Part shown: positions 54,622 through 62,796 of the stretch, piece by piece | How the letters are laid out: each line of letters starts with the position of its first letter | How positions within the stretch are numbered: position 1 is the first letter of the stretch | Source: Bradyrhizobium arachidis | Lineage (GTDB): Bacteria; Pseudomonadota; Alphaproteobacteria; Rhizobiales; Xanthobacteraceae | Reading direction: 5' to 3' | DNA length: 64,000 bases | NCBI RefSeq assembly: GCF_015291705.1 | Contig: NZ_CP030050.1 | Coordinates: 5,146,001-5,210,000 of the forward strand | Made by a program: the position numbers and the translations under genes | The notes under the pieces: model-generated | The model's input: only the letters and a program-made list of their open reading frames with translations | The model's database searches: none | What the model was told of the DNA's origin: nothing

Positions 54622-55137
54622 CTAAGTCGTCGGCTTTGCCGGCTTGCGGGCCGCCGCGACCGGTGCTGCTACCGGCGGCGGGGCTGGCGGCGTTTCCATG
54701 CTGGCTTTCAATTCATCGAGCGTCTGCTGTGTCCGGACTGCGCCTTCGCCCCCATTGACCGGAGTTATCCGTTCGAAACCCGAGCCAGGGTTGGTAACGA
54801 ACATGCCAGCCGCCACAACGCGGGTAGTTTCGCCGATCGGGGCAAACGTGAACACGATCCGCTCTGCAGGGATGCCGTCGTATTTGGAGCCAAGCAACAG
54901 CGCGGCGCCGAAGTTCTCCGATGGCTTCTCGACCTGCAATAGGTACTCGGTATCCTTCGTTACGTTGAATCGCTTGTCCATTGCGAGCGATAAGAGCCTC
55001 GCCTTGATTGCGGCCGTCGGTGCGCGAATGGTCACCTCGGGCTTTCCGCTCGCGGTGTTCGGCGCTTCTGCGGCCGTCTGACAGCCCGCGAGAGCAACGG
55101 CCAGAACGGCCGCCATTGTGCAATTGCGAATAAACAT
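54622..55137 (-). CDS. Lipoprotein
   Basis: A 171-residue lipoprotein. The lipobox LAVALAGC places the lipidated Cys at 20. The mature part is a mixed alpha/beta domain, ending in a Pro/Ala/Lys-rich tail. AGGGGGCGATCC precedes the ATG at 55137. It converges with the Cys-rich secreted protein and may act on the cell surface. Cargo of the element; function unknown. Confidence 0.7.
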   Translation of the reverse strand: MFIRNCTMAAVLAVALAGCQTAAEAPNTASGKPEVTIRAPTAAIKARLLSLAMDKRFNVTKDTEYLLQVEKPSENFGAALLLGSKYDGIPAERIVFTFAPIGETTRVVAAGMFVTNPGSGFERITPVNGGEGAVRTQQTLDELKASMETPPAPPPVAAPVAAARKPAKPTT

Positions 55138-55262
55138 GGATCGCCCCCTAAAGGGCCCATCAAAGCGCAACTTACGCGAGCGCGCAACAAAAAGTCTGTG
55201 AAAATAGGGGCTTATGCAAACTGTCAACACAAAACCCGGGGCGGCCGTGGTACCTGTCGGTT

Positions 55263-55676
55263 GTGACCGATTGGACCGACGAGACCCTTAGACCTTTGGA
55301 TGAGTTGGCGCGCATTGCGTTTCCGGAAGGCAGTGGCGTGACAGCGGACACGCTCAAGCGTCTAGCCCGCGCCGGTAAGCTCGTCGTGTATCGACCTGGG
55401 AAGCAGCATCTGTCGACGCTGGTCAATGTGTGGGAAATGGTTCGGGCAACGCGTGTGGGGCCGAAGCCTCCGACGACAAAGAAGCGGTCACCATCCGCAC
55501 CGAATGCGCTCGGGCTCACCGAGTTGGAATTGTCAAACCTAGCTCTTGAGCAAGCGCGCGAGGCGCTGCGGCGCCGTGAGGAAAAGCGCATCGAGGACGA
55601 ATGGGAGGCCCGCTACGAGCGGCGAAAAGCGGCCGAGAGAAAAGCCCGGCCGCCTCGCACACCCAAGTCTCCCTAA
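55263..55676 (+). CDS. Small regulator/excisionase-like protein, GTG start
   Basis: A 137-residue protein. Residues 10-60 look like a winged HTH (GSGVTADTLKRLARAGKLVV then YRPGKQHLSTLVNVWEM), a pattern used by regulators of alphaproteobacterial mobile elements. Residues 90-137 are a charged coiled coil (LEQAREALRRREEKRIEDEW) with a basic end. The frame starts with GTG at 55263. Confidence 0.55.
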   Translation: MTDWTDETLRPLDELARIAFPEGSGVTADTLKRLARAGKLVVYRPGKQHLSTLVNVWEMVRATRVGPKPPTTKKRSPSAPNALGLTELELSNLALEQAREALRRREEKRIEDEWEARYERRKAAERKARPPRTPKSP

Positions 55677-55677
55677 T

Positions 55678-55830
55678 TCACTCCGGCTTTGGCAGCTTCA
55701 CGCCATGCTCCTTGGCAAGCGCTTTGAACATCGTGAACGAGCGATCGAACGCGCTCTTTGCGTTGACCATCTCCTGCGCCATCGCCATGACCGCGCGCGT
55801 GGTGAATTCCTTGTCAGCCTTCGATGCCAT
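55678..55830 (-). CDS. Small helical protein
   Basis: A 50-residue protein (MASKADKEFTTRAVMAMAQE, MVNAKSAFDRSFTMFKALAK). GGGAAGACGG lies before the ATG. It is divergent from the gene at 55949 and has the look of a small cytoplasmic regulatory or antitoxin-like protein; function unknown. Confidence 0.5.
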   Translation of the reverse strand: MASKADKEFTTRAVMAMAQEMVNAKSAFDRSFTMFKALAKEHGVKLPKPE

Positions 55831-55872
55831 CCGTCTTCCCTTTCCCCAGAGCGGACTCAAACCGCCGTGTTG

Positions 55873-55902
55873 TTGACTTGTTAAGAATAGCAGGTGTATA
55901 GA
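55873..55902 (+). promoter_or_regulatory. Sigma-70-type promoter
   Basis: TTGACT (55873-55878) and TATAGA (55897-55902) are 18 bases apart in an AT-rich stretch before the gene at 55949. A TACCGGTA palindrome lies between promoter and gene and could be an operator. Confidence 0.6.
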
Positions 55903-55948
55903 TTATTTCAACAGTAAAAACTACCGGTAAAAGTACGGGCCGCGTAAC

Positions 55949-56536
55949 ATGGCTACATCTGGCGATCTCGCGAAGGCGCTGTCGGAATTACTCAATGAGC
56001 CCTTTTCGACAGTGGATCTATACGGCCGACATCTGAGGGCGGCCGGACTCCTCAACATCAAAGGCCACGGGCGCGGCGCCGCGGAAATGACGGCACGCGA
56101 CGCGGCGGTGTGGCTGATTGCGCTTGCGATCGATCATGAGCGCGGTGGAGACTTCGGCAAGGAGGTCAAACGGGTCCTCGACCTTCCGATGCACGAATAT
56201 CTAATCAATCCGAAGGGCTATGCGGACGATCTCACGCACCTATCGGCAAAAACCGCCGGGCATGGGCTCGCACTTTTCCTTGGCGACATGCTGTTGCCGC
56301 GGATCCGAGAGCGCCTTGAGCGTGGCGACGATCTTGTGACGGCTAACTTTGACGCGGATGGGGTGTTCGTCTCGCTATCGATCTTTGATCGGCCGTCCGA
56401 CGAAGTGGCTCAATTCGTCAACACACTTTACCAGCGGGGCGAACGGAAGCGGCGCGATGTCGAGCGTCTGACAGTATTTCACGGCCGCGTGCTGCTGGAG
56501 ATTGCGAAGCTGCTTGGACTGAAAGAACCGACGTAA
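55949..56536 (+). CDS. Hypothetical regulator-like protein
   Basis: A 195-residue protein. The first 60 residues (LAKALSELLNEPFSTVDLYG and RHLRAAGLLNIKGHGRGAAE) look like a DNA-binding HTH, and residues 120-195 form an alpha/beta part. It stands first in an operon with the cold-shock gene and the replication ATPase, behind the promoter at 55873, so it may control the replication genes. Confidence 0.55.
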   Translation: MATSGDLAKALSELLNEPFSTVDLYGRHLRAAGLLNIKGHGRGAAEMTARDAAVWLIALAIDHERGGDFGKEVKRVLDLPMHEYLINPKGYADDLTHLSAKTAGHGLALFLGDMLLPRIRERLERGDDLVTANFDADGVFVSLSIFDRPSDEVAQFVNTLYQRGERKRRDVERLTVFHGRVLLEIAKLLGLKEPT

Positions 56537-56559
56537 CTCTCACCGAAAGGAGAACACAG

Positions 56560-56760
56560 ATGAAAATTGGACGGGTGAAAAAGTGGAACGCCGACCGCGG
56601 GTTCGGCTTCATCACGACAGATGGCTATGACGTGTTTTGCCACGTCTCCGCGCTGCCGCTCGGCACTAAATCGCTCGAAGTGGGTTCATACGCCGGCTTC
56701 GAAATTGAGATCAGCTCCCGAACCGGGAAGCCGCAGGCTGCGAACGTTCGCACCGTCTAA
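56560..56760 (+). CDS. Cold-shock-domain protein
   Basis: A 66-residue CspA-type protein: KKWNADRGFGFITT (RNP1) and DVFCHVSAL (RNP2) are present. It binds single-stranded nucleic acid. AAAGGAGAACACAG precedes the ATG. Between a regulator and a replication ATPase it may aid replication or expression of the element. Confidence 0.85.
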   Translation: MKIGRVKKWNADRGFGFITTDGYDVFCHVSALPLGTKSLEVGSYAGFEIEISSRTGKPQAANVRTV

Positions 56761-56895
56761 AAGTAAACGCCCCTGCAACGGGCATTGCAGAGGCGTCGAA
56801 AGGTAGTCGTAAACTGTCGCGAGTTCACCGCTACCACACTTCGACGACGGCCGCAATGTAAATGTTGCGTGGGGCTCCAACGATTGGAGTCCACG

Positions 56896-58632
56896 ATGAG
56901 CTTACTTGAACTCGACGAAGTCGAACGCCTTGCGACGCCGGTCGCGATGGAGGCTATGCGCGATCTCGCTGAATGGTGGGACGGCGGCCCCGAGCCGGAG
57001 ATGTCGCCGCCCCTTTGCCTTGGCTGGGACATGCACCGCCTGTGGCCAACTGAGGGGTTCGCACTCTGGCGCGATCTCATGTTCGAGTATGAGCCGCCTT
57101 GCTGGATTCCGGGCGTCCACGAGCCCGTGACAATGGAGCAATACGAGGCCGCTCTAATTGAACAGTGGCAACTTTTCGATCGCGAAAAGCACTGGACCGA
57201 CTCCCTCATCATCGACGTCCTTGCCAGCGAGAAGGAACATCGCGGCTACCAGCCGTGCGGCGTTGCCTGGGAACGGACTGAGGCAATCTTAAACGACCTG
57301 GCCGCGAAGGTCGGTGCCAAACGTGCAGCGGTCAAGACCGCAGAAGACGCGCGCGAAGCCAGGCGCCTGAAGCGCCTCGACCGTTTTTTTGATCTGGACG
57401 ACGCCGGCTACGCCAAATGGCTGGCGGACGGCCGCCCTGAGATCAACGGAGCCAAATACGAGCGCTGGACTGAACGGCGTTTTCGCGAACTGCTGGAGAA
57501 GACACCCCCGATGCCCGTTGTTCCTTTGAAAGCTCCCGCGGTCCCGCAACCCGACCTGCTTAGGTCATCTGGTGAGTTCGTCGGCGCTTTCGAGCCACCC
57601 GACTTTCTGGTCGATGGCATCTTGCAGCGGCGTTATTTCTATAGCCTCACCGCGACCACGGGATCGGGCAAAACCGCGATCGCCATGCGGGTCATGGGGC
57701 ACGTCGCAGCCGGCCGGCCGCTGAACGGCGTCGCAGTGGAGCAAGGGACCACGCTCTATTTCGCTGGTGAGAACCCGACGGACGTCCAAGCGCGTTGGCT
57801 CGGCCTGACGCGTGACATGGAGATCAGCCCCGACACGTCGGCTGTGCACTTCCTCGTCGGCGCGATGGACCTTAATCAGACGGCCGAGCGCATTACCGCG
57901 GAGGTGATCCGGAAAGGGCTGAACCTAGCCCTAGTAATCGTGGACACCGCAGCGGCCTACAATTCGTCAGAAGACGAAAATTCCAACACGCAGGCCGGCG
58001 CATACGCCAGGCAGCTCCGATCCCTTACGCAATTGCCTGGCGGGCCGACCGTCATTGTGCTCTGCCATCCGACGAAGCGGGCCGGCGACGACGACCTGAT
58101 CCCCCGCGGCGGCGGCGCGTTCCTGGCTGAAGTCGACGGCAACATTGCGGTTCAGCGTCGCGACTCACTGCTCGCTCTCACCGCGCAGGGCAAATTCCGC
58201 GGCCCTGAGTTTCCCGCGATGCATTTCGAACTCGAAACGGTGCGCGATCATCCAAAGCTCAAAGACACAAAGAGCCGACCGATCCCGACGGTCATTGCGC
58301 GGCCAGTCGGTGGCGATAGGGCAAACGTGATGGAGAAAGGCGCCGACCACGACAACGAGCGTGTGCTGCGGGCTGTGAGCGATCGGCAGGGCTCGTCCCC
58401 CACTGACCTGGCCAAGGCGCTTGGCTGGACATACGGAGCGGCTATGGCCCCCAATCAAACGAAGGTGGCGCGGGTTTTGAAACGACTGCTCAAGGAAAAG
58501 CTAGTGGTCGAGCGGCTTGGCGCGTGGCGAACCACACAGACGGGGGATCGCGAGTTGAACGCGATCGACGCAAAGCGCGCGACCATGCCGGTGCCGCCGA
58601 TCCCAATGCCGCGCGGGTCTACTTCATTTTGA
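56896..58632 (+). CDS. RecA-fold replication ATPase (RepA/AAA_25-like)
   Basis: A 578-residue protein. Residues 1-230 are a unique, acidic and Trp-rich part; 230-470 are a RecA/DnaB-like ATPase with Walker A TATTGSGKT (K259) and Walker B LVIVD (D350), and the CHPTKR sensor region; the last 90 residues carry an HTH-like part (DRQGSSPTDLAKALGW). This is the layout of RepA-type hexameric helicases of phages and islands. GGAG precedes the ATG. Directly downstream are eleven iteron-like repeats, so ATPase and origin form a likely replication unit. Confidence 0.75.
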   Translation: MSLLELDEVERLATPVAMEAMRDLAEWWDGGPEPEMSPPLCLGWDMHRLWPTEGFALWRDLMFEYEPPCWIPGVHEPVTMEQYEAALIEQWQLFDREKHWTDSLIIDVLASEKEHRGYQPCGVAWERTEAILNDLAAKVGAKRAAVKTAEDAREARRLKRLDRFFDLDDAGYAKWLADGRPEINGAKYERWTERRFRELLEKTPPMPVVPLKAPAVPQPDLLRSSGEFVGAFEPPDFLVDGILQRRYFYSLTATTGSGKTAIAMRVMGHVAAGRPLNGVAVEQGTTLYFAGENPTDVQARWLGLTRDMEISPDTSAVHFLVGAMDLNQTAERITAEVIRKGLNLALVIVDTAAAYNSSEDENSNTQAGAYARQLRSLTQLPGGPTVIVLCHPTKRAGDDDLIPRGGGAFLAEVDGNIAVQRRDSLLALTAQGKFRGPEFPAMHFELETVRDHPKLKDTKSRPIPTVIARPVGGDRANVMEKGADHDNERVLRAVSDRQGSSPTDLAKALGWTYGAAMAPNQTKVARVLKRLLKEKLVVERLGAWRTTQTGDRELNAIDAKRATMPVPPIPMPRGSTSF

Positions 58633-58640
58633 AGTGGAAG

Positions 58641-58874
58641 AACGCACATACAGGGCTGTGCGTTTCTGATGCCGAGTTTCGCTCAGAACGCACAGTTTTC
58701 GCACATGTGCGTTTTGCGCTGTGCGTGTGTGCGAAAATTCAAAAAATCGTTGCGATTTCCATGGCTTCATACTTTTGGACATTGTGCGAAGACGATATTC
58801 GGAAAGGGGGACGTTTACGTCCCTTCCGATCGTACGCACACACACTCAGATCCTATGGCTGTGCGTGTGTGCGT
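58641..58874. repeat. Iteron-like cluster of TGTGCG(T/A) motifs, candidate origin
   Basis: About eleven copies of TGTGCGT/A or its complement in 234 bp: 58642-58648 (inv.), 58657-58663, 58688-58694 (inv.), 58700-58706 (inv., TCGCACA-like), 58706-58712, 58720-58726, 58728-58734, 58783-58789, 58834-58840 (inv.), 58860-58866 and 58868-58874. Two pairs have the form TGTGCGTGTGTGCG. An AT-rich part with A-runs lies between (58735-58780). The cluster starts at the end of the RecA-fold ATPase gene. Confidence 0.65.
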
Positions 58875-58895
58875 TGCCCATGGAAAATGAGTTTC

Positions 58896-58970
58896 TCAGC
58901 GCAGACCAAAGAACGACAGGATGATGCCGATTATCACGACGAGCCCGACCAGGTAAATAATACTGTTCAT
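58896..58970 (-). CDS. 24-residue membrane peptide
   Basis: A very short gene, MNSIIYLVGLVVIIGIILSF then FGLR: one hydrophobic helix with a basic end. GGAGG stands ten bases before the ATG. The form MNxIIYxVGLVVxxxxxLxFxGLR is one I know as a recurring type of tiny hydrophobic peptide in rhizobia. It stands between the iterons and the terminase genes, on the opposite strand. Confidence 0.6.
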   Translation of the reverse strand: MNSIIYLVGLVVIIGIILSFFGLR

Positions 58971-59233
58971 GGTGTTGTCTCCTCCGTGTTTGTCAGTGGA
59001 GAGCAAACCTGCAAGCCTTGCTTATAGTTCCCCGTTGCAACGCCGCATCAATCCGCGCCGGTTTTTCAGTGCTTTCGCGCTCGGTTCTGTCACCCGGTCA
59101 CGCGATTAACGGATTATATATCTTCTACTCTCATCCTAACTACTTGAAATAACGTCATTCCCTTGAGTTTGTCGCGCCTATGTTGTGCCCTTGGCCGGTG
59201 ATGCGGGTCGGGGGCGCAATTCACATTGGAAAA

Positions 59234-59869
59234 ATGCGAATGAAATCCGGCCCTAAATGCACCGTTTGCAGCCACGACGAGAGGTGGCGAATCGAATTGC
59301 TGCGTGCGGGCGGCGCCTCACTCGATAGCCTGGCTACGAAGTTCGGACTGTCCAAGGACGCTATCGGCCGGCACTGGCACAACCACGTCAGCGCTGAAAT
59401 GAAGGCGTCCTATCTCGTCGGGCCGGCGCAGCTTGCCGACCTTGCCGCGAAGGCGGCCGACGAGGGCGCGTCGGTGCTCGACCACTTCAGGGCGGTGCGC
59501 ACAATGCTCATGTCGCAGCTTGCGGCGACCACCGAAGCCGGTGACGCACGCGGGGCGGCGATCGTGGCCGGCCAGCTCGTCGGCGTGCTGGAGAAGATCG
59601 GCAAGGTGACTGGGGAGATTGCGACGATCGCGCAAGGCACTATCAACATTCAGAACAACGTGGCGATCGTGAACAGTCCGCAGTTCGCCAAGGTGCAGGC
59701 GGCAATCCTGCGAGCCCTGGCACCGCACGGAGCCGCGCGCGCGGCCGTTGTGGCGGCTCTTCACGAACTGGACTCCGAGACGGCCGACGGGGGCAGGGTG
59801 CCTGTGGTGATCGATGCTGTCGCGCTGCCGCCGCCTTGCCCTGTATCGTTACCGGAGCCCGCCCGATGA
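59234..59869 (+). CDS. Terminase small subunit-like protein
   Basis: A 211-residue protein. Residues 5-60 have a CxxC (KCTVC) and an HTH (ASLDSLATKFGLSKDAIGRH), as in small terminases that recognise packaging sites; the rest is a helical oligomerisation part. The gene before the large terminase, with which it overlaps by four bases (ATGA), supports the call. Start between 59234 and 59240; the longer frame from 59180 is less likely. Confidence 0.65.
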   Translation: MRMKSGPKCTVCSHDERWRIELLRAGGASLDSLATKFGLSKDAIGRHWHNHVSAEMKASYLVGPAQLADLAAKAADEGASVLDHFRAVRTMLMSQLAATTEAGDARGAAIVAGQLVGVLEKIGKVTGEIATIAQGTINIQNNVAIVNSPQFAKVQAAILRALAPHGAARAAVVAALHELDSETADGGRVPVVIDAVALPPPCPVSLPEPAR

Positions 59870-61125
59870 CCAGCATCGCCGCCGCGCTCGCCAACGCCCT
59901 TGAGGACGGCGGATGGCGCGCCAAGGCCCGTCTGAGCCAACTGCCGCCGCCCGGCGAATGGAACGGCTGGATGATCCTAGCCGGCCGCGGCTTCGGCAAG
60001 ACTCGAGCCGGGGCAGGGTGGGTGCACGAACTGGTCGAGACCCGCCAGGCCGGCCGCATCGCCTTGGTCGCCGCCACCGCGGCCGACGCTCGGGACACGC
60101 TGGTCGAGGGCGTCTCGGGCCTGCTCAACACCGCGCCGGCATGGAATAGGCCGATCTACGAGTCGAGCAAGCGCCGGCTGACCTGGCCGAATGGAGCGGT
60201 CGCGACGACCTTTTCCAGCGAAGAGGCAGACCGGCTGCGCGGCCCCGAGCACGACGCGGCATGGGCCGACGAGCTGGCAGCGTGGACCGACGTGCAGGGC
60301 ACCTGGGACATGTTGCAATTCGGCCTGCGCCTCGGGAAGCGCCCGCGCTGGTTGGTGACAACGACGCCCCGGCCGATCAAGCTGCTCAAGGAGTTGTTGG
60401 TGCGCCAGGGCAGGGACGTTGTGGTGACGCGCGGCTCGACCTTCGAGAACGCAGCCAATTTGGCGCCGACTTTCCTTGCTGCCGTTCGCCAGCGCTACGA
60501 AGGCACCCGCCTAGGGCGTCAGGAACTGAACGCTGAGTTGTTGAGCGACAATCCCGGCGCCCTATGGCAACTGGATTGGCTGGACCGCGATCGTGTTTCG
60601 GCTGCGCCGGACCTGCGCCGCATTGTTGTGGCCATTGACCCGGCCGTCTCCAACAACGAGGGATCGGATGAAACGGGAATCATTGTTGCTGGCGTGACGA
60701 GAGACGACAAAATCTACGTGCTCGAAGATTGCTCCGGTCGTTATGCTCCGCACGAATGGGCGGCGGTGGCGATTGCCGCCTACCGACGGCACAAGGCCGA
60801 CCGGATCCTAGCCGAAATCAACAACGGCGGCGCGATGGTCGAGGCAACCATTCGCGCGCTGGACCACCGCGTGAGCTTCAAAGCGGTGCACGCAAGCCGT
60901 GGCAAGGTGGTGCGCGCCGAGCCGATCGCAGCGCTATATGAGCAGCGGAAGGTCCACCATGTCGGCGGGTTCGACGTGCTGGAAGACCAGATGTGTGCAT
61001 TTACATCGGATTTTGACCGCGCGAAGGTCGGGTATTCGCCTGATCGTGTCGACGCGCTCGTGTGGGCGCTGACTGAGCTGAGCGGGCCGCAGAACATTAT
61101 CATACGGACGCCGCTGCGGATTTAA
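59866..61125 (+). CDS. terL: Terminase large subunit
   Basis: A 419-residue packaging motor. ATPase: Walker A AGRGFGKT (39-46), Walker B with D135-E136 in AAWADELAAW, and coupling motif LVTTTPRP. Nuclease: D258 in IVVAIDPAVS, and D396 in SPDRVDALVWAL. The start LPPPGEWNGWMILAGRGFGK is like the large terminase of gene transfer agents and related HK97-type phages. Intact by all visible motifs. The stop overlaps the end of the convergent HEPN gene by four bases. Confidence 0.9.
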   Translation: MTSIAAALANALEDGGWRAKARLSQLPPPGEWNGWMILAGRGFGKTRAGAGWVHELVETRQAGRIALVAATAADARDTLVEGVSGLLNTAPAWNRPIYESSKRRLTWPNGAVATTFSSEEADRLRGPEHDAAWADELAAWTDVQGTWDMLQFGLRLGKRPRWLVTTTPRPIKLLKELLVRQGRDVVVTRGSTFENAANLAPTFLAAVRQRYEGTRLGRQELNAELLSDNPGALWQLDWLDRDRVSAAPDLRRIVVAIDPAVSNNEGSDETGIIVAGVTRDDKIYVLEDCSGRYAPHEWAAVAIAAYRRHKADRILAEINNGGAMVEATIRALDHRVSFKAVHASRGKVVRAEPIAALYEQRKVHHVGGFDVLEDQMCAFTSDFDRAKVGYSPDRVDALVWALTELSGPQNIIIRTPLRI

Positions 61126-61970
61126 CTCGGAGGAAGGACCCGATAGCGCAGTTCGACCATATCGTCGATTCCTCCGTGAAGCCGATGCCACGGCTCTGAG
61201 GATCGAACGTTGAGACGAACGATCAGTTCAAGCCCTACGTGTTTCATATTGATCGACAGCCGCACTGGAGAATTTTGACCGACGTCCCCGTTAAAGGTCA
61301 TCCAATCAACACTGTAGCCACTAAAATTCGGGTCAACCTCTGCTTCCACGATAAGCTCGTCCCCGACGTATAGGTCGCCGTTTCCTTGCTGACGCACGTC
61401 GACAAAGTGCATGTTTTGGCCCGGACCATGCGCCAAGTGAAAATCATTGCCACGGTTGTCGACGACGCGAGTGAACGTTGGAACATTGAATTGCCGTTCC
61501 ATGTTTTGCTCTCTGAAGTGTTGCTTGATTGAATCGATGAGGTCGTTTGAGTAGCAAACGGCACGTTCATGGTCACGGTCGCTGCACGTGCCGCCATGAG
61601 CAAGTTTATTTCGAATTTCCTCCAGCCGGTTGAGAAAGGTCCGCGCCTCGGCAGGCCCATCTGGATAAGCCGCTTTCAGTGCGTCTCGAAAGTTCCGCTG
61701 ATGTAATTCAGGGTGCAGTACGATCGTAATGACATGGCCGAGATCCGCAGCGTCGATGACGCGAGCAAAGCGCCCACGATCGGATTCAAATCTCGTTGTG
61801 ATCTGCCGGCGAATGTCTTTTGAGATAACCTTGCATCCACCGGCCTCATCTGGCCCGAGATAATTTGGTCCGAACCTATTTGGCAGCTTCGATTCTATAA
61901 GCCGGCGCAGCCAACTCTCGGCGGAATCGAGAAAGCGTCGAGCCACCTCTTTTCGCTCGGCTTCGGTCAT
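61122..61970 (-). CDS. HEPN-domain protein (Swt1-type), candidate defence effector
   Basis: A 282-residue protein. Residues 1-155 are a helical HEPN-like domain with the R-x4-H ribonuclease motif (RNKLAH, R120 and H125), as in Swt1-type HEPN proteins; 160-282 form a beta-rich domain of unknown type. HEPN proteins often are RNases in defence and toxin-antitoxin systems. The ATG at 61970 overlaps the stop of the small membrane peptide gene upstream (ATGA), so both form one unit. It is convergent with terL. Confidence 0.7.
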   Translation of the reverse strand: MTEAERKEVARRFLDSAESWLRRLIESKLPNRFGPNYLGPDEAGGCKVISKDIRRQITTRFESDRGRFARVIDAADLGHVITIVLHPELHQRNFRDALKAAYPDGPAEARTFLNRLEEIRNKLAHGGTCSDRDHERAVCYSNDLIDSIKQHFREQNMERQFNVPTFTRVVDNRGNDFHLAHGPGQNMHFVDVRQQGNGDLYVGDELIVEAEVDPNFSGYSVDWMTFNGDVGQNSPVRLSINMKHVGLELIVRLNVRSSEPWHRLHGGIDDMVELRYRVLPPS

Positions 61971-62092
61971 CCGCGTTGCCGGTAGCCCTCGACCCACTTC
62001 TGAGCCTGAACAGCTAGAATCGGCCCGAGCAGCGTGCACGCAGTTATAACGACGTCCGATAATTTAAGAATCGATGCGGCTTCCTCAGCCAT
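61967..62092 (-). CDS. 41-residue membrane peptide, partner of the HEPN gene
   Basis: MAEEAASILKLSDVVITACT followed by LLGPILAVQAQKWVEGYRQRG: a single membrane helix with a conserved-looking PILAVQAQK end. GGAG is seven bases before the ATG. Its stop overlaps the HEPN start, so the two proteins are made together. It could anchor or sense for the HEPN protein. Similar small helices (with PxLAVQAQK) precede other island genes in rhizobia; the role is not known. Confidence 0.65.
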   Translation of the reverse strand: MAEEAASILKLSDVVITACTLLGPILAVQAQKWVEGYRQRG

Positions 62093-62307
62093 GGTCCTCT
62101 CCAAAACGAATCAACGACGGATCGTTGCATAACCGTCGCGCACGCTGGACGGCAGTTCATCGCTTCCCGACCTATTCACAGCCCATTGTCGCGCCCCGTG
62201 TCGCGCCGAGTAGCCGGGAGTTGTAGGGAATCGTTGGAAGTATTGGGGAATTTTGCGCAACAGGCGCAACACGATTTGAGGGTGGCAATACCGTCTAAGT
62301 TATTGAA

Positions 62308-62364
62308 TTGACTGGCGATCCCGGCAGGACTCGAACCTGCAACCCGCGGAGTAGAAATCCGCTA
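62308..62364. repeat. attR: 57-bp repeat within tRNA-Arg
   Basis: Identical to 44182-44238. It overlaps the 3' part of the intact tRNA, so integration left the tRNA functional. Confidence 0.95.
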
Positions 62365-62389
62365 CTCTATCCAGTTGAGCTACGGGACC
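62313..62389 (-). tRNA. tRNA-Arg (anticodon TCT), intact
   Basis: 77 bases with a complete cloverleaf: acceptor GGTCCCG/CGGGATC, D-arm, anticodon loop TTTCTAC (TCT), variable AGGTT-like part, T-arm GCAGG-TTCGAGT-CCTGC, discriminator G and encoded CCA. It is the integration site of element 2. Confidence 0.96.
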
Positions 62390-62796
62390 GTCTTGAGCCA
62401 CCCCCCGGTTCGGGGGCCGGCCGTTCATCTAGCATGCCAATATGAAAAATCTGGTGTTTCGCCAAGTCTGAACCGAACCGATTTCCTCCGAGCCGCGACA
62501 AAGCGGAACGGCGGGGTGTCAGGGTGCCGGGTTGAGCGGCAGCGCAACGGACGATGGTTCACATCGCCGGGAAGCGCTGAGGAGCTTCCGGGACGCGGCC
62601 GCCGGTCGACTGGCTAGGTATTGCTGCGCCATCAGGACGGCGTGCGCGGCGATATCGCGGCCGGTCTCCTCTGGGCTTGCCTTGTCATGGCGAATGCGAC
62701 GATTTGCACCTTCGGTTCCATCGCCTTGAGTCCGTCACCTTTCCGCGCATTTCATTTGCCGCCGCGGCGCTCGTCCGCGCTTTCCGGGAGTCCATC
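62390..62796. other. 407-bp gap before the alpha-2-macroglobulin gene
   Basis: No convincing gene. The stretch holds the tRNA promoter (minus) and the promoter of the gene at 62797. Short open frames here lack ribosome binding sites and motifs. Confidence 0.45.

Larger units (their letters stand above)
44182..62364. mobile_element. Integrated element 2, about 18.1 kb, in tRNA-Arg(TCT)
   Basis: Seen: a perfect 57-bp direct repeat at 44182-44238 and 62308-62364, the latter lying inside the intact tRNA-Arg, and an integrase gene 88 bases from the left repeat. The content between is a tyrosine integrase, small regulators, a run of small overlapping phage-like genes, a replication ATPase with iteron-like repeats, terminase small and large subunits, and a HEPN module. 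No portal, major capsid, protease, tail tube, baseplate set or lysis genes could be recognised. A decayed prophage or a satellite-like element both fit. Confidence 0.88.
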
